A DNA stretch of 18,670 bases from DASPJR01 sp035628505 (GCA_035628505.1 DASPJR010000001.1:1-18670), one strand, 5' to 3'. Numbered from the stretch's first letter, positions 1 through 6,580 are shown. The notes: generated by a model not told the origin, from the letters alone. Numbers and translations: made by a program.

Positions 1-61
1 TCGTTGTCTGCGGCATCGTCGACAGGTCGCACTTGGCCTTTTCGCAGGCCTCGGTCAGGCG
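1..61 (-). pseudogene. dnaK: Continuation of the dnaK frame beyond the internal TAG, running off the window
   Basis: Read on the minus strand in the same frame directly after the TAG, this stretch encodes RLTEACEKAKCDLSTMPQTT. This matches the conserved Hsp70 segment (RLKEAAEKAK.LS...QT) that normally follows Asp-Pro-Met-Ala-Leu-Gln. There is no frameshift and no further stop up to base 2. The frame must continue leftwards outside the window. The tract is therefore either the downstream half of a gene with a nonsense mutation, a read-through product, or normal dnaK with a base error at position 64 (G read as A on the plus strand). Confidence 0.85.
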
Positions 62-817
62 CTACAGAGCCATTGGATCTTTCCGCAGGTCGACGCCGGC
101 CGTCTTGCGGAACTCGTCCGCGACGTAGTCGACAATCACGCGGTCCCAGTCGTCGCCGCCCAGGTGTGTGTCGCCGTTTGTCGCGAGCACTTCGAAGACG
201 CCGTCGCCGACATCGAGGATGGAAATGTCGAACGTACCGCCGCCGAGGTCGAAGATGGCGATCTTCTCGTTCTTTTTCTTGTCGAGGCCGTACGCGAGCG
301 CGGCCGCGGTCGGCTCGTTGAGAATGCGCTTTACGTCGAGGCCGGCAATCTTGCCTGCTTCCTTGGTCGCCTGGCGCTGTGAATCATTGAAGTAAGCAGG
401 AACGGTAATGACCGCTTCAGTGACCGGCTCGCCCAGATAAGCTTCGGCGCTCTTTTTCAGATCCTGCAGGACCATCGCCGAGATTTCGGGCGGGTAGTAG
501 CGCTTGCCATCGACGTCGACTTGAACAAGCTCTTCAGCGCCGCCGACAACTTTGTACGGAACGAGCTTCTCTTCGCTGCCAACTTCCTTGTGCCGCCGGC
601 CCATGAAACGCTTGATGCTGTAGATGGTGCGCGCCGGATTGGTGACAGCTTGGCTCTTTGCAGCGCGGCCGACCAGTCGGCCATCATCTGTGAAAGCAAC
701 GACGGAGGGTGTCAGGCGCGAACCTTCAGCATTGACGATGACTTTGGTCTCTTTGCCTTCATGGATCGCGACTACGCTGTTGGTCGTGCCCAAGTCAATT
801 CCAATGATCTTTCCCAC
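62..817 (-). CDS. dnaK: Molecular chaperone DnaK (Hsp70), cut short by an in-frame TAG
   Basis: This is the N-terminal 251 residues of an Hsp70 ATPase, which refolds client proteins in the cytoplasm with DnaJ and GrpE. The sequence shows phosphate-1 motif GIDLGTTNSVV (residues 6-16), AYFNDSQRQATKEAGKIAGL (141-160), NEPTAAALAYG (168-178) and phosphate-2 motif FDLGGGTFDIS (189-199). The start is the GTG at 815-817. It has AGGAG at 825-829, 7 bases upstream, and the protein begins in register with the usual M-G-K-I-I-G-I-D start. The longer frame to 883 adds a non-homologous 22-residue leader and is rejected. The frame ends at a TAG at 62-64, exactly where homologues have Gln in the conserved ALQRL/AMQRL segment. 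A complete DnaK is about 630 residues, so half of the ATPase domain and all of the substrate-binding domain are missing if the stop is real. The gene lies 214 bases downstream of the anti-sigma gene on the same strand. Family certain; functional status uncertain. Confidence 0.93.
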   Translation of the reverse strand: MGKIIGIDLGTTNSVVAIHEGKETKVIVNAEGSRLTPSVVAFTDDGRLVGRAAKSQAVTNPARTIYSIKRFMGRRHKEVGSEEKLVPYKVVGGAEELVQVDVDGKRYYPPEISAMVLQDLKKSAEAYLGEPVTEAVITVPAYFNDSQRQATKEAGKIAGLDVKRILNEPTAAALAYGLDKKKNEKIAIFDLGGGTFDISILDVGDGVFEVLATNGDTHLGGDDWDRVIVDYVADEFRKTAGVDLRKDPMAL

Positions 818-890
818 GTTCACTCTCCTCGTAAAACTGATGTATCGCAGACGCGACCCTAAAAACGAATGGCAGGGAAGCAAACATTAA

Positions 891-912
891 GCCACCCCTT
901 AGGGCGGTGCGA
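891..912. promoter_or_regulatory. Imperfect hairpin in the dnaK leader region
   Basis: The gap of 214 bases between the anti-sigma gene and dnaK contains an imperfect inverted repeat: CACCCC, a TTA-centred loop, then GGG-C-GGTG with one bulged base. No CIRCE element (TTAGCACTC with a 9-base spacer and GAGTGCTAA) is present, so HrcA-type control is not supported here. A GATAAT hexamer on the minus strand just upstream resembles a -10 box but has no good -35 partner. The role of the hairpin is unknown. Confidence 0.3.
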
Positions 913-1031
913 TATGAGATTATCAGCTGGAGAGTAAAGGATTTACGACGTGTGGAGCAGATTCCGGGGCGGGATCCACCTATCAGATCGACGCACGATA
1001 AAGACTGCCCATGTCAATCTGACAAGATCGC

Positions 1032-1490
1032 TTACTTAGGACGAGAGCCTGGCGCGGGCTTTTGAACACCTCGTGCAATTGAAACTGTAATCGTCACAGC
1101 GGCGATGAGGAAGAGAATGGCGGCAATGATCCCGATGATCGTCAGACGCTGCCGCTCTCGTGCTGCTTCCGGATCGCCAAGCAGACTGGCGTCTGGATCT
1201 TCACTGGTGAGGCTGCGGTCGCTTAAGGGCACGAAGGGCCGAAGATTCTGGCCGCTCTGAGTGATGCTCACGATCTTCGAATTTACCTTCTCGTCGAAAT
1301 CTTCACCGGGCGTTACCCAGCCGAGAGCCTGCTGTACCAGGTCGACTGAGCGGGTCGCTGAATTGATTTTGCTCCGCAGATTTGGATCGCGGCTGATGCG
1401 TTCTTCGAATCGCGCACGCTGATCCGGCGGCATGCGGCCGTCCAGGTAGTCGTCGATCAGCATATCAATGTCTTCAACAGGCTCTGACAT
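1032..1490 (-). CDS. Membrane-anchored anti-sigma-factor-like protein
   Basis: This is a 152-residue single-pass membrane protein. The N-terminus (residues 5-36, with IDDYLDGRMPPDQRARFEER) looks like the start of many anti-sigma factors: an acidic helix, then a D-G-R/L-P...-RFE-R segment. A hydrophobic stretch at about 117-139 (TIIGIIAAILFLIAAVTITV) is the membrane segment. It leaves the N-terminal domain on one side and a 12-residue basic tail on the other. No His-X3-Cys-X2-Cys zinc motif is visible, and the protein has no cysteine, so it is not a classical ZAS-type anti-sigma factor. It starts 30 bases after the stop of the ECF sigma gene, the usual order of a sigma/anti-sigma pair. The inferred role is to hold that sigma factor at the membrane until a signal releases it. 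Partner assignment rests on gene order. Confidence 0.78.
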   Translation of the reverse strand: MSEPVEDIDMLIDDYLDGRMPPDQRARFEERISRDPNLRSKINSATRSVDLVQQALGWVTPGEDFDEKVNSKIVSITQSGQNLRPFVPLSDRSLTSEDPDASLLGDPEAARERQRLTIIGIIAAILFLIAAVTITVSIARGVQKPAPGSRPK

Positions 1491-1520
1491 AAGCCTCTGG
1501 CTCTCCCGGTACGTTAGCGC

Positions 1521-2096
1521 CTATTTATCCGGCTCGACAAATTTCTGCAGCTTGTCACGCAGCAACCGGTGCGCGCGGCTCAGGCGGCTGGTGACCGTGC
1601 CCAGCGAAACGTTCAGCGTCTCCGCGATCTCTTCACAGCTCTGCCCGTTGACGTGACGCAGCACGAGAGTGACACGGTACTCTTCGCCCAGTGAATTGAT
1701 TGCTGAGAGGATGCGGTCGCGCATTTCCTCATGCGCCATCTTGTCCATCACGCCGCGGTCTTTTGTGTTTTCAAGAATGATTTCGCCCTGGCTGTCTTTG
1801 ACGCCGTGAACCTCAAGCGGCACCGTGCGCGACTTGTTTCGCAGGTGATCGATGCAGACGTTGTGGGCAATGGAAAGCAGCCAGCCGGAGAATGCAGATG
1901 GCTTTTTCAGGTGATTGAGCGACTGAAAGCCGCGCACGAACGTTTCCTGTGCGAGGTCTTCTGCTGTTTCACGCTGCGAGACGCGGCTGTAGCAATACGT
2001 CGTAACGAGACTCTTGTAGCGCCGCACGAGCTCGCCATAGCGCTCGTGTTTGCCGCTCAGCACCGCCTCGATGAGCTCGGTATCGGAGCGCAGCAT
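1521..2096 (-). CDS. ECF-type RNA polymerase sigma factor
   Basis: This 191-residue sigma-70 family protein of the extracytoplasmic-function group directs RNA polymerase to a stress or signal regulon. Region 2 spans about residues 17-85: YGELVRRYKSLV, then ETAEDLAQETFVRGFQSL with the conserved D-L-x-Q-E-x-F core, then FSGWLLSIAHNVCIDHLR. Region 4 spans about 126-180: LGEEYRVTLVLRHVNGQSCEEIAETL and the recognition helix VSLGTVTSRLSRAHRLLR. No extra C-terminal domain follows. The ATG at 2094-2096 is preferred because region 2 then begins at the normal distance from the start. Alternatives are a TTG at 2130-2132 with AGAGGA 6 bases upstream, and a GTG at 2166-2168, which lies inside the octamer repeat and is less likely. 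It lies downstream of surE and 30 bases upstream of the anti-sigma gene. Confidence 0.92.
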   Translation of the reverse strand: MLRSDTELIEAVLSGKHERYGELVRRYKSLVTTYCYSRVSQRETAEDLAQETFVRGFQSLNHLKKPSAFSGWLLSIAHNVCIDHLRNKSRTVPLEVHGVKDSQGEIILENTKDRGVMDKMAHEEMRDRILSAINSLGEEYRVTLVLRHVNGQSCEEIAETLNVSLGTVTSRLSRAHRLLRDKLQKFVEPDK

Positions 2097-2164
2097 ATTT
2101 GTGGAAGTACTCGTCTCGCCAGCCACTGCCAAGCGGAATCCTCTTGAAACCAGCGCTCTTCTTA

Positions 2165-2196
2165 ACACAAAGGCTCAAAGACTCAAAGGCACGAAG
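2165..2196. repeat. Four tandem 8-base units (CTTTGWGY-like) between surE and the sigma gene
   Basis: On the plus strand, four consecutive octamers read ACACAAAG, GCTCAAAG, ACTCAAAG and GCACGAAG. On the minus strand each is CTTYGWGY. They lie in the 118-base gap between the end of surE and the sigma gene. Short arrays of CACAAAG/CACGAAG-type units occur between genes in many environmental bacterial genomes as far as I recall, but I know of no proven role. The array covers the most upstream potential start of the sigma gene. Confidence 0.8.
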
Positions 2197-2214
2197 AATG
2201 AGTTTGACTAATTT

Positions 2215-2901
2215 TCAGAACAGCTTCATTTCGGTGACGCTGATGCGCCCGGCCATGCACACATCCACATCTGTTCCGGGCCGGCGCTGGCGCTCGTGGT
2301 AGTTGCCATTGTAATGGAAGGTCTCCGACTCGCCGCGGAAACTGAGCGGGAGGGGGGAGGGATCCAGCGGACACCATATTACTTCCGGCCGCTCGGCTTG
2401 CGCTTCAAGGTGCGGCAGATTGATATTCCAGAGGGTGCCTTCGGTCCAAGGTTTAAGAAGGATTTCAAGCAGCAGCGGGCGCACCCATGCGGCCGAGCGC
2501 ACCCAATCAAATTCCAGCCCGCGTTTTTTGTAATGCGAGACGGCGATAGCGGGCTTTCCGTGCAGAACAGCTTCGCGCGCGGCGGCGACCGTTCCCGAGT
2601 GGTAAACATCGGCACCGAGATTCCCGCCGGCATTGATTCCCGAAAGCACCCAGGCGACGTCCGGATCGACGCGGTGGAGGGCAACGCGTACGCAATCTGC
2701 CGGCGTGCCGTCGATGCTGAACTTGCTTTCGGCACGCTGCGTCAGCCGCAAGGGCCGCTCGGTGGTGACCTGGTGGCTGCAGCCAGAAAGAGCCGAGTCC
2801 GGCGCGACGATAACGCGTTCGCCGAGTCCTTCGGCGGCACTGTAAAGGGCTTCAAGCCCCGGTGCTCCGAAACCATCATCGTTGGTGAGCAGAATGCGCA
2901 T
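2215..2901 (-). CDS. surE: 5'/3'-nucleotidase SurE
   Basis: SurE is a metal-dependent phosphatase that removes phosphate from nucleoside 5'- and 3'-monophosphates in the cytoplasm and is linked to stationary-phase and stress survival. The protein has 228 residues; the family is usually 245-265. It begins MRILLTNDDG, with the metal ligands Asp8 and Asp9. The third ligand Ser39 lies in APDSALSGCSHQ, and the asparagine ligand lies in SGINAGGNLG (87-96), followed by the family motif YHSGTVAAAREA (100-111). The ATG at 2899-2901 fits the family N-terminus exactly, although no clear ribosome binding site precedes it. It is the first gene of the minus-strand run surE, sigma, anti-sigma, dnaK. It is divergent from the MutS-like gene. 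Confidence 0.96.
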   Translation of the reverse strand: MRILLTNDDGFGAPGLEALYSAAEGLGERVIVAPDSALSGCSHQVTTERPLRLTQRAESKFSIDGTPADCVRVALHRVDPDVAWVLSGINAGGNLGADVYHSGTVAAAREAVLHGKPAIAVSHYKKRGLEFDWVRSAAWVRPLLLEILLKPWTEGTLWNINLPHLEAQAERPEVIWCPLDPSPLPLSFRGESETFHYNGNYHERQRRPGTDVDVCMAGRISVTEMKLF

Positions 2902-2945
2902 GCAGGTAGTTTACTGAAATTCATCGGCTGATCAAAGCGCTGCCT

Positions 2946-3010
2946 TGTGGCGCGAACTTTAGTTCGCGAAACGTGCGTCGGCAAAGGTGCGCACTAAAGT
3001 TCACACCACA
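2946..3010. repeat. Nested palindromic (REP-like) repeat in a divergent intergenic region
   Basis: A 22-base sequence at 2946-2967 recurs in inverted orientation at 2989-3010 with 19 of 22 matches, the arms being separated by 21 bases. The left copy itself contains a perfect hairpin, CGCGAACTTTAGTTCGCG (2951-2968). Both copies share the core GAACTTTAGT and a TGTGG flank. This two-headed arrangement of short palindromes is like REP/BIME elements, which are non-coding and are often mobilised by RAYT transposases. No transposase is present nearby. The element lies between the surE start (2901) and the MutS-like start (3060), where both promoters must lie. Confidence 0.85.
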
Positions 3011-3059
3011 TACCCAAATCTTCTCTTACGTTTTCACCAATGCGCTTACCATACGTTGC

Positions 3060-4874
3060 ATGTCCCAATCGACTGACCCTCGGAACGAATATCAGACGCG
3101 CCTGGATGCCCGCAAGGCTTCAGTCGCGGAGTTGCAGGCCAAAGACGCCAGCATCGGCACGGCGCGCCTGCTGACCGCCGTCGCAGCAATTGGCGGCTAT
3201 TTCCTTCTAACGAACGCTGAACTGAGCCTCGTCTGGCTGGCGGTGCCGGTGCTCGTCTTCTTCGTTCTCGTCGCACTGCATGGCCGTGTCCGTAAGCTTC
3301 TCTGCCGGCAGAAAACCAGCGTACGCTATTACGAACGCTGCCTGGAGCGGCTGGATGGGCGCTGGGCGGGGACGGGAAACCAGGGTGCTGCGTTCGTCGA
3401 TTCAGAACACCCCTACGCTGCGGATTTAGATCTGTTCGGAAAGGGCTCGCTTTTTGAACTGCTCTGCACGGCACAGACACAGGTTGGCGAGCAGACACTC
3501 GCGTCCTGGCTGCTCAATCCGGCTTCTCCGGAAGAGATTGCAGCGCGGCAGGCGGCTATTGAGGAATTGCGCGGGCGGCTCGACCTGCGCGAAGAGCTCA
3601 TGCTGCTGGGTGGCGATGTGCGCGAAAATGTTCCGGCGCAGAAGTTGGCGGCCTGGGGCGCAGCAGAGCGCGCGATGCCGGGCCGGCAGTGGCAGATTAT
3701 CGCCGCGCTGCTGACAGTCTTCATGCTCGTGGCAACGTTCCTGTGGTGGTTCACCGACGTCGGCCGCGCGCCTTTTCTGATTGGAACATTTTTCGTGCTG
3801 ATCGTCTGGCGGGTGCTGCGCGACCCCGTGCGGCAGGTCAACCAGGGCGTTTCAAAACATTACAAGGAGCTCGAAATTCTCGCGCGCGTACTCGAACGCC
3901 TCGAACGCGAGCCCTGCAGCAGTGCGAAGCTCAGCTCCTTGAAAGCCGCGCTGGTTCAGGACACGCGTCCAGCTTCGGCGCAGATTCACGAACTGCTCAA
4001 ACGCGTGCGTCTGCTGGATGCCGAGAACAATCAGTTCTTCGCGATTCCGGCATTTTTTCTTCTCTGGTCGACGCATTTTGCTTTTCTCTTCGAAACCTGG
4101 CGTGAGCGATCCGGTGCGGCGATCGGAAAGTGGCTGGCAGCGGTCGGCGAAATGGAGGCGCTCTGCGCCCTTGCCGCGTACGCCTACGAACATCCGGCCG
4201 ATCCCTTTCCGGAGATCACCGGGGAACTCATCTATGACGGCTCGCAGCTGGGCCATCCGCTGCTGAATGAGAAGCAGTGTGTGAGAAACGATGTGCGGCT
4301 GGATGAGAACCTGCGCATCCTCATCGTGAGTGGTTCGAATATGTCGGGAAAAAGCACCCTGCTGCGCACGGTCGGCACAAACGCGGTGCTCGCCCTGGCG
4401 GGAGCTCCCGTGCGCGCAGAAAAGCTAAGGCTCTGCCCGGTGACGCTCGGCGCGACGCTGCGAATTCAAGATTCGCTGCAGGCGGGGCGCTCGCGCTTTT
4501 ATGCGGAAATCGCGCGGCTTCGGCAACTGGTGGATCTTACTGGCGGCAAGCGGCCACTGCTGTTTCTGCTTGACGAGATACTGCATGGCACCAATTCGCA
4601 CGATCGCCGCATCGGGGCTGAACAGATTTTAAACGGCCTGGTGAGCAAAGGTGCGTTCGGCCTGGTGACGACTCACGATTTGGCATTGGCCGAGGCAGCC
4701 GGAGCGCTCGGGCGACGCGCTGCAAACGTTCACTTCGCTGATGAGATGAAGGACGGGCAGCTCATTTTCGATTACACGATGCGGCCCGGCGTCGTGAAGA
4801 AGAGTAATGCGCTGGAGCTGATGCGCGCGGTCGGCCTGCCGGTGGTCGACACCGAAGCGACATCGCAAAAATAA
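3060..4874 (+). CDS. Membrane-anchored MutS-family ATPase
   Basis: The C-terminal MutS ATPase is clear. Walker A is GSNMSGKST (residues 425-433), followed by the family N-terminal partner GATLRIQDSLQAGRSRFYAEI. Walker B is LLFLLDEILHGTNSHDR (500-516, Asp505-Glu506), and the switch is TTHD (537-540). The helical clamp/core region precedes it. There is no mismatch-binding domain I and no Phe-X-Glu motif. Instead hydrophobic pairs at about 34-72 and 212-250, plus a weaker one near 325-345, predict a membrane-bound protein of 604 residues. Such membrane MutS relatives exist in several phyla, and their role is not mismatch repair as far as known. The ATG at 3060 is preferred over a GTG at 2973, which would make the palindromic repeat coding. 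No strong ribosome binding site is visible. The gene stands alone on the plus strand and converges with the PEP-CTERM gene. Confidence 0.88.
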   Translation: MSQSTDPRNEYQTRLDARKASVAELQAKDASIGTARLLTAVAAIGGYFLLTNAELSLVWLAVPVLVFFVLVALHGRVRKLLCRQKTSVRYYERCLERLDGRWAGTGNQGAAFVDSEHPYAADLDLFGKGSLFELLCTAQTQVGEQTLASWLLNPASPEEIAARQAAIEELRGRLDLREELMLLGGDVRENVPAQKLAAWGAAERAMPGRQWQIIAALLTVFMLVATFLWWFTDVGRAPFLIGTFFVLIVWRVLRDPVRQVNQGVSKHYKELEILARVLERLEREPCSSAKLSSLKAALVQDTRPASAQIHELLKRVRLLDAENNQFFAIPAFFLLWSTHFAFLFETWRERSGAAIGKWLAAVGEMEALCALAAYAYEHPADPFPEITGELIYDGSQLGHPLLNEKQCVRNDVRLDENLRILIVSGSNMSGKSTLLRTVGTNAVLALAGAPVRAEKLRLCPVTLGATLRIQDSLQAGRSRFYAEIARLRQLVDLTGGKRPLLFLLDEILHGTNSHDRRIGAEQILNGLVSKGAFGLVTTHDLALAEAAGALGRRAANVHFADEMKDGQLIFDYTMRPGVVKKSNALELMRAVGLPVVDTEATSQK

Positions 4875-4901
4875 ACGCGGCATGTTGTAAGACATGCCGC
4901 G
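4866..4901 (-). terminator. Rho-independent terminator of the PEP-CTERM gene
   Basis: A perfect 10-bp stem (CGCGGCATGT at 4876-4885 and ACATGCCGCG at 4892-4901) has a 6-base loop. Read on the minus strand it is followed at once by TTTATTTTTG. This is a standard intrinsic terminator for the minus-strand gene ending at 4931. Its T-tract overlaps the stop codon (4872-4874) of the convergent MutS-like gene. On the plus strand no T-tract directly follows, though a weak one lies 20 bases on. Confidence 0.85.
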
Positions 4902-4930
4902 CTGCGTGTGCGTGATTTCATTGTTTTTGC

Positions 4931-5194
4931 TTAGCTTTTGCGGCGGCGCAGGGCAGCCAGGCCGAGGCCGATGCCCAGCAGAGCCATGCTCGCCGGTTCA
5001 GGAATCACTTCGATCGGCGGAGCGCAAGGATCGTCGATCGCGCCGGTGCCATGGGTCGCGCCGGAGACTTCGCGGTCAACCAGAACGTCCTGCGCCACAG
5101 CGACGTTCGTCTCAACCGAATCATTGCTCACAGGAGCTGCGAAAATAGAAGCCGTCAGCGAGAAAGAAAGAAGCAGTGTTGCGATAACCTTCAT
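4931..5194 (-). CDS. Small PEP-CTERM sorting-signal protein
   Basis: This is an 87-residue exported protein. It has a signal peptide, MKVIATLLLSFSLTASIFAA (1-20), with likely cleavage after Ala-Ala. A short passenger of about 42 residues follows, rich in Val, Asp and Glu (SNDSVETNVAVAQDVLVDREV), and then a full PEP-CTERM tail: VIPEPASMALLGIGLGLAALRRRKS (63-87, described as Pro-Glu-Pro at 65-67, a membrane helix, and an Arg cluster). Exosortases cut such tails and release or anchor the protein at the surface. The ATG at 5192-5194 has GGAGGGAG at 5199-5206, 4 bases away, so it is chosen over the longer frame to 5314. The passenger matches no family I recognise; one Cys lies in DPCAPP. The gene ends at a strong terminator and is divergent from the PQQ-like gene, so it is probably monocistronic. 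Confidence 0.9.
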   Translation of the reverse strand: MKVIATLLLSFSLTASIFAAPVSNDSVETNVAVAQDVLVDREVSGATHGTGAIDDPCAPPIEVIPEPASMALLGIGLGLAALRRRKS

Positions 5195-5230
5195 GGTACT
5201 CCCTCCATATATATGGTCTGTCCCGGGCTC

Positions 5231-5256
5231 GTTCAGTTGAACCCGACGGACTGAAC
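5231..5256. promoter_or_regulatory. Inverted repeat GTTCAGT...ACTGAAC, candidate operator
   Basis: The divergent gap between the PEP-CTERM and PQQ-like genes has GTTCAGT at 5231-5237 and ACTGAAC at 5250-5256. The left part also forms its own palindrome, GTTCAGTTGAAC (5231-5242). It is placed 36-62 bases upstream of the PEP-CTERM start and so could bind a regulator. A second imperfect palindrome, GCACGTG (5261-5267) with CATGTGC (5276-5282, 6 of 7 matching), lies just to its right. No regulator is known for either. Confidence 0.4.
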
Positions 5257-5332
5257 AATTGCACGTGTTATGCCACATGTGCGAAGCTAAAACTGTTGCG
5301 GCGCGCTCTGCCAATAGTTACCATGCGGGCTC

Positions 5333-6580
5333 ATGCGACACCTCCGACTCGTCCTGCCATTCTGCGTTGCTGCCAGCAGCCTGATCCATGGAGCCGACTG
5401 GCCGCAATACCGCGGGCCCAACCGCGACGGGACCTCGTCTGAAAGCGGCTGGTCGGCGGTCTGGCCGAAGGAAGGCCCCAGGCAGCTCTGGAAAGCCAAT
5501 GTGGGAACCGGCAGTTCGCCGGTAACAGTTTCAGCCGGTAAAGTTTTTACGATGGGCAATAGCGACGGCCAGGACCACGTCTTCTGCCTCGACTCTGCCA
5601 ACGGCAAAATACTCTGGAAGCACAGTTATGCCAGCGAGCGCTTTGATCAGATGCATGAGGGCGGACCTGCTTCTGCACCCAGCGTAGACGGCAATCTGGT
5701 CTACACCATGGGTCGTTCCGGTGAGGTGCTGTGTCTTGACGCCGCGACTGGCCAAGTCAAATGGTCGCTGAATGTGGTAAAGGAATTCAAAGCCGAGCTG
5801 CCGTTTTTCGCTTACACAATTTCCCCGCTGGTGCTCGGTAGTAAGTTAATTGTGATCACCGGCGCAAAGGGCGCATCGACGGTCGCGCTCGACAAGGAAA
5901 ACGGAAAAGTGCTCTGGAAGTCGGGTGACGACCCGGCGGCATACGCGTCGCCCGTGCCGTTTCCTGAAGGCAAGCAGACCCATGTGGCGATATTCAACGG
6001 CGCAGGCCTCCTGATTTTGAATGTCGAGACCGGAGCTGAAGTCGCGCGGCATCCATGGGATACGCCCTCGCCGATGAACAGCCGTGTCAACGCGGCGTCG
6101 CCCGTTGTAACCGGCACGCGCGCATTTATCGGCTCGTCTTATGGAATGGGCTGTGCGCTCGTCGAGTTCGATCTGGCGGCGGGAAAAGCAAAGGCCGTCT
6201 GGCAGAACGACGAGCTTACGACACAGTACAACAGCGCACTGTATTACAACAAGCATCTCTATGGATTTCACTCGCACGGCCAGAACGATGGCAGCGGCGA
6301 ACTGCGCTGTGTGAATGTGGCCGACGGAAAAGTTCTCTGGTCGCGCAAGAATCCGGGACTCGGGTCGCTGATCTGCTGCGGCGGAAAGCTGATCATCCTG
6401 ACGCGCGGCGGCGAACTTATCACGGCAGAAGCGTCGCCGGAGGATTATAAGGAACTCGCGCGTGTTCAAATTACCGGCAGCCTCTGCCGTAACGAGCCGA
6501 CACTCAGCGACGGAAAGTTATACGTGCGGACCTCGCGCGGCGATGTCCATTGCATGGATGTGAGCGCAGCTAAAGAGTAA
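5333..6580 (+). CDS. Secreted PQQ-like beta-propeller protein (WPQYRGPNRDG type)
   Basis: This 415-residue exported protein has a signal peptide (MRHLRLVLPFCVAASSLIHG, about 1-20). It is followed by the signature ADWPQYRGPNRDG (21-33), typical of Planctomycetota and Verrucomicrobiota. At least seven beta-propeller blades follow, each with an LD-x(2)-NGK-x-LW-type closing strand: near residues 83-96 (FCLDSANGKILW), 131-144 (LCLDAATGQVKW), 182-196 (VALDKENGKVLW), 226-240, 274-290 and 323-337 (CVNVADGKVLW), ending with VHCMDV at 405-410. The fold is shared with PQQ dehydrogenases and BamB, but no haem site, PQQ-disulfide or calcium-site motif is visible, so an enzymatic role is not supported. 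A structural or binding role outside the cytoplasm is inferred. No strong ribosome binding site precedes the ATG. A terminator directly follows. Confidence 0.9.
   Translation: MRHLRLVLPFCVAASSLIHGADWPQYRGPNRDGTSSESGWSAVWPKEGPRQLWKANVGTGSSPVTVSAGKVFTMGNSDGQDHVFCLDSANGKILWKHSYASERFDQMHEGGPASAPSVDGNLVYTMGRSGEVLCLDAATGQVKWSLNVVKEFKAELPFFAYTISPLVLGSKLIVITGAKGASTVALDKENGKVLWKSGDDPAAYASPVPFPEGKQTHVAIFNGAGLLILNVETGAEVARHPWDTPSPMNSRVNAASPVVTGTRAFIGSSYGMGCALVEFDLAAGKAKAVWQNDELTTQYNSALYYNKHLYGFHSHGQNDGSGELRCVNVADGKVLWSRKNPGLGSLICCGGKLIILTRGGELITAEASPEDYKELARVQITGSLCRNEPTLSDGKLYVRTSRGDVHCMDVSAAKE

Noticed and set aside
62..64. TAG as a sense codon in this organism
   Set aside because: The sigma gene (1521-1523) and TMTC-like gene (6637-6639) end normally at TAG, so general recoding is unlikely.
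62..883. Start of dnaK at 883 giving a 22-residue N-terminal extension
   Set aside because: The extra residues do not match Hsp70, whereas the GTG at 815-817 has AGGAG at ideal spacing and gives the family N-terminus.
2097..2168. Sigma factor start at the GTG at 2166-2168
   Set aside because: It lies inside the octamer repeat and adds 24 residues not seen in the family; the ATG at 2094-2096 or TTG at 2130-2132 fits better.
2296..2931. Long plus-strand frame opposite surE
   Set aside because: It is an antisense shadow of surE with no recognisable motif and no ribosome binding site.
2973..3059. MutS-like gene start at the GTG at 2973
   Set aside because: This would translate one arm of the palindromic repeat and adds residues unlike the family.
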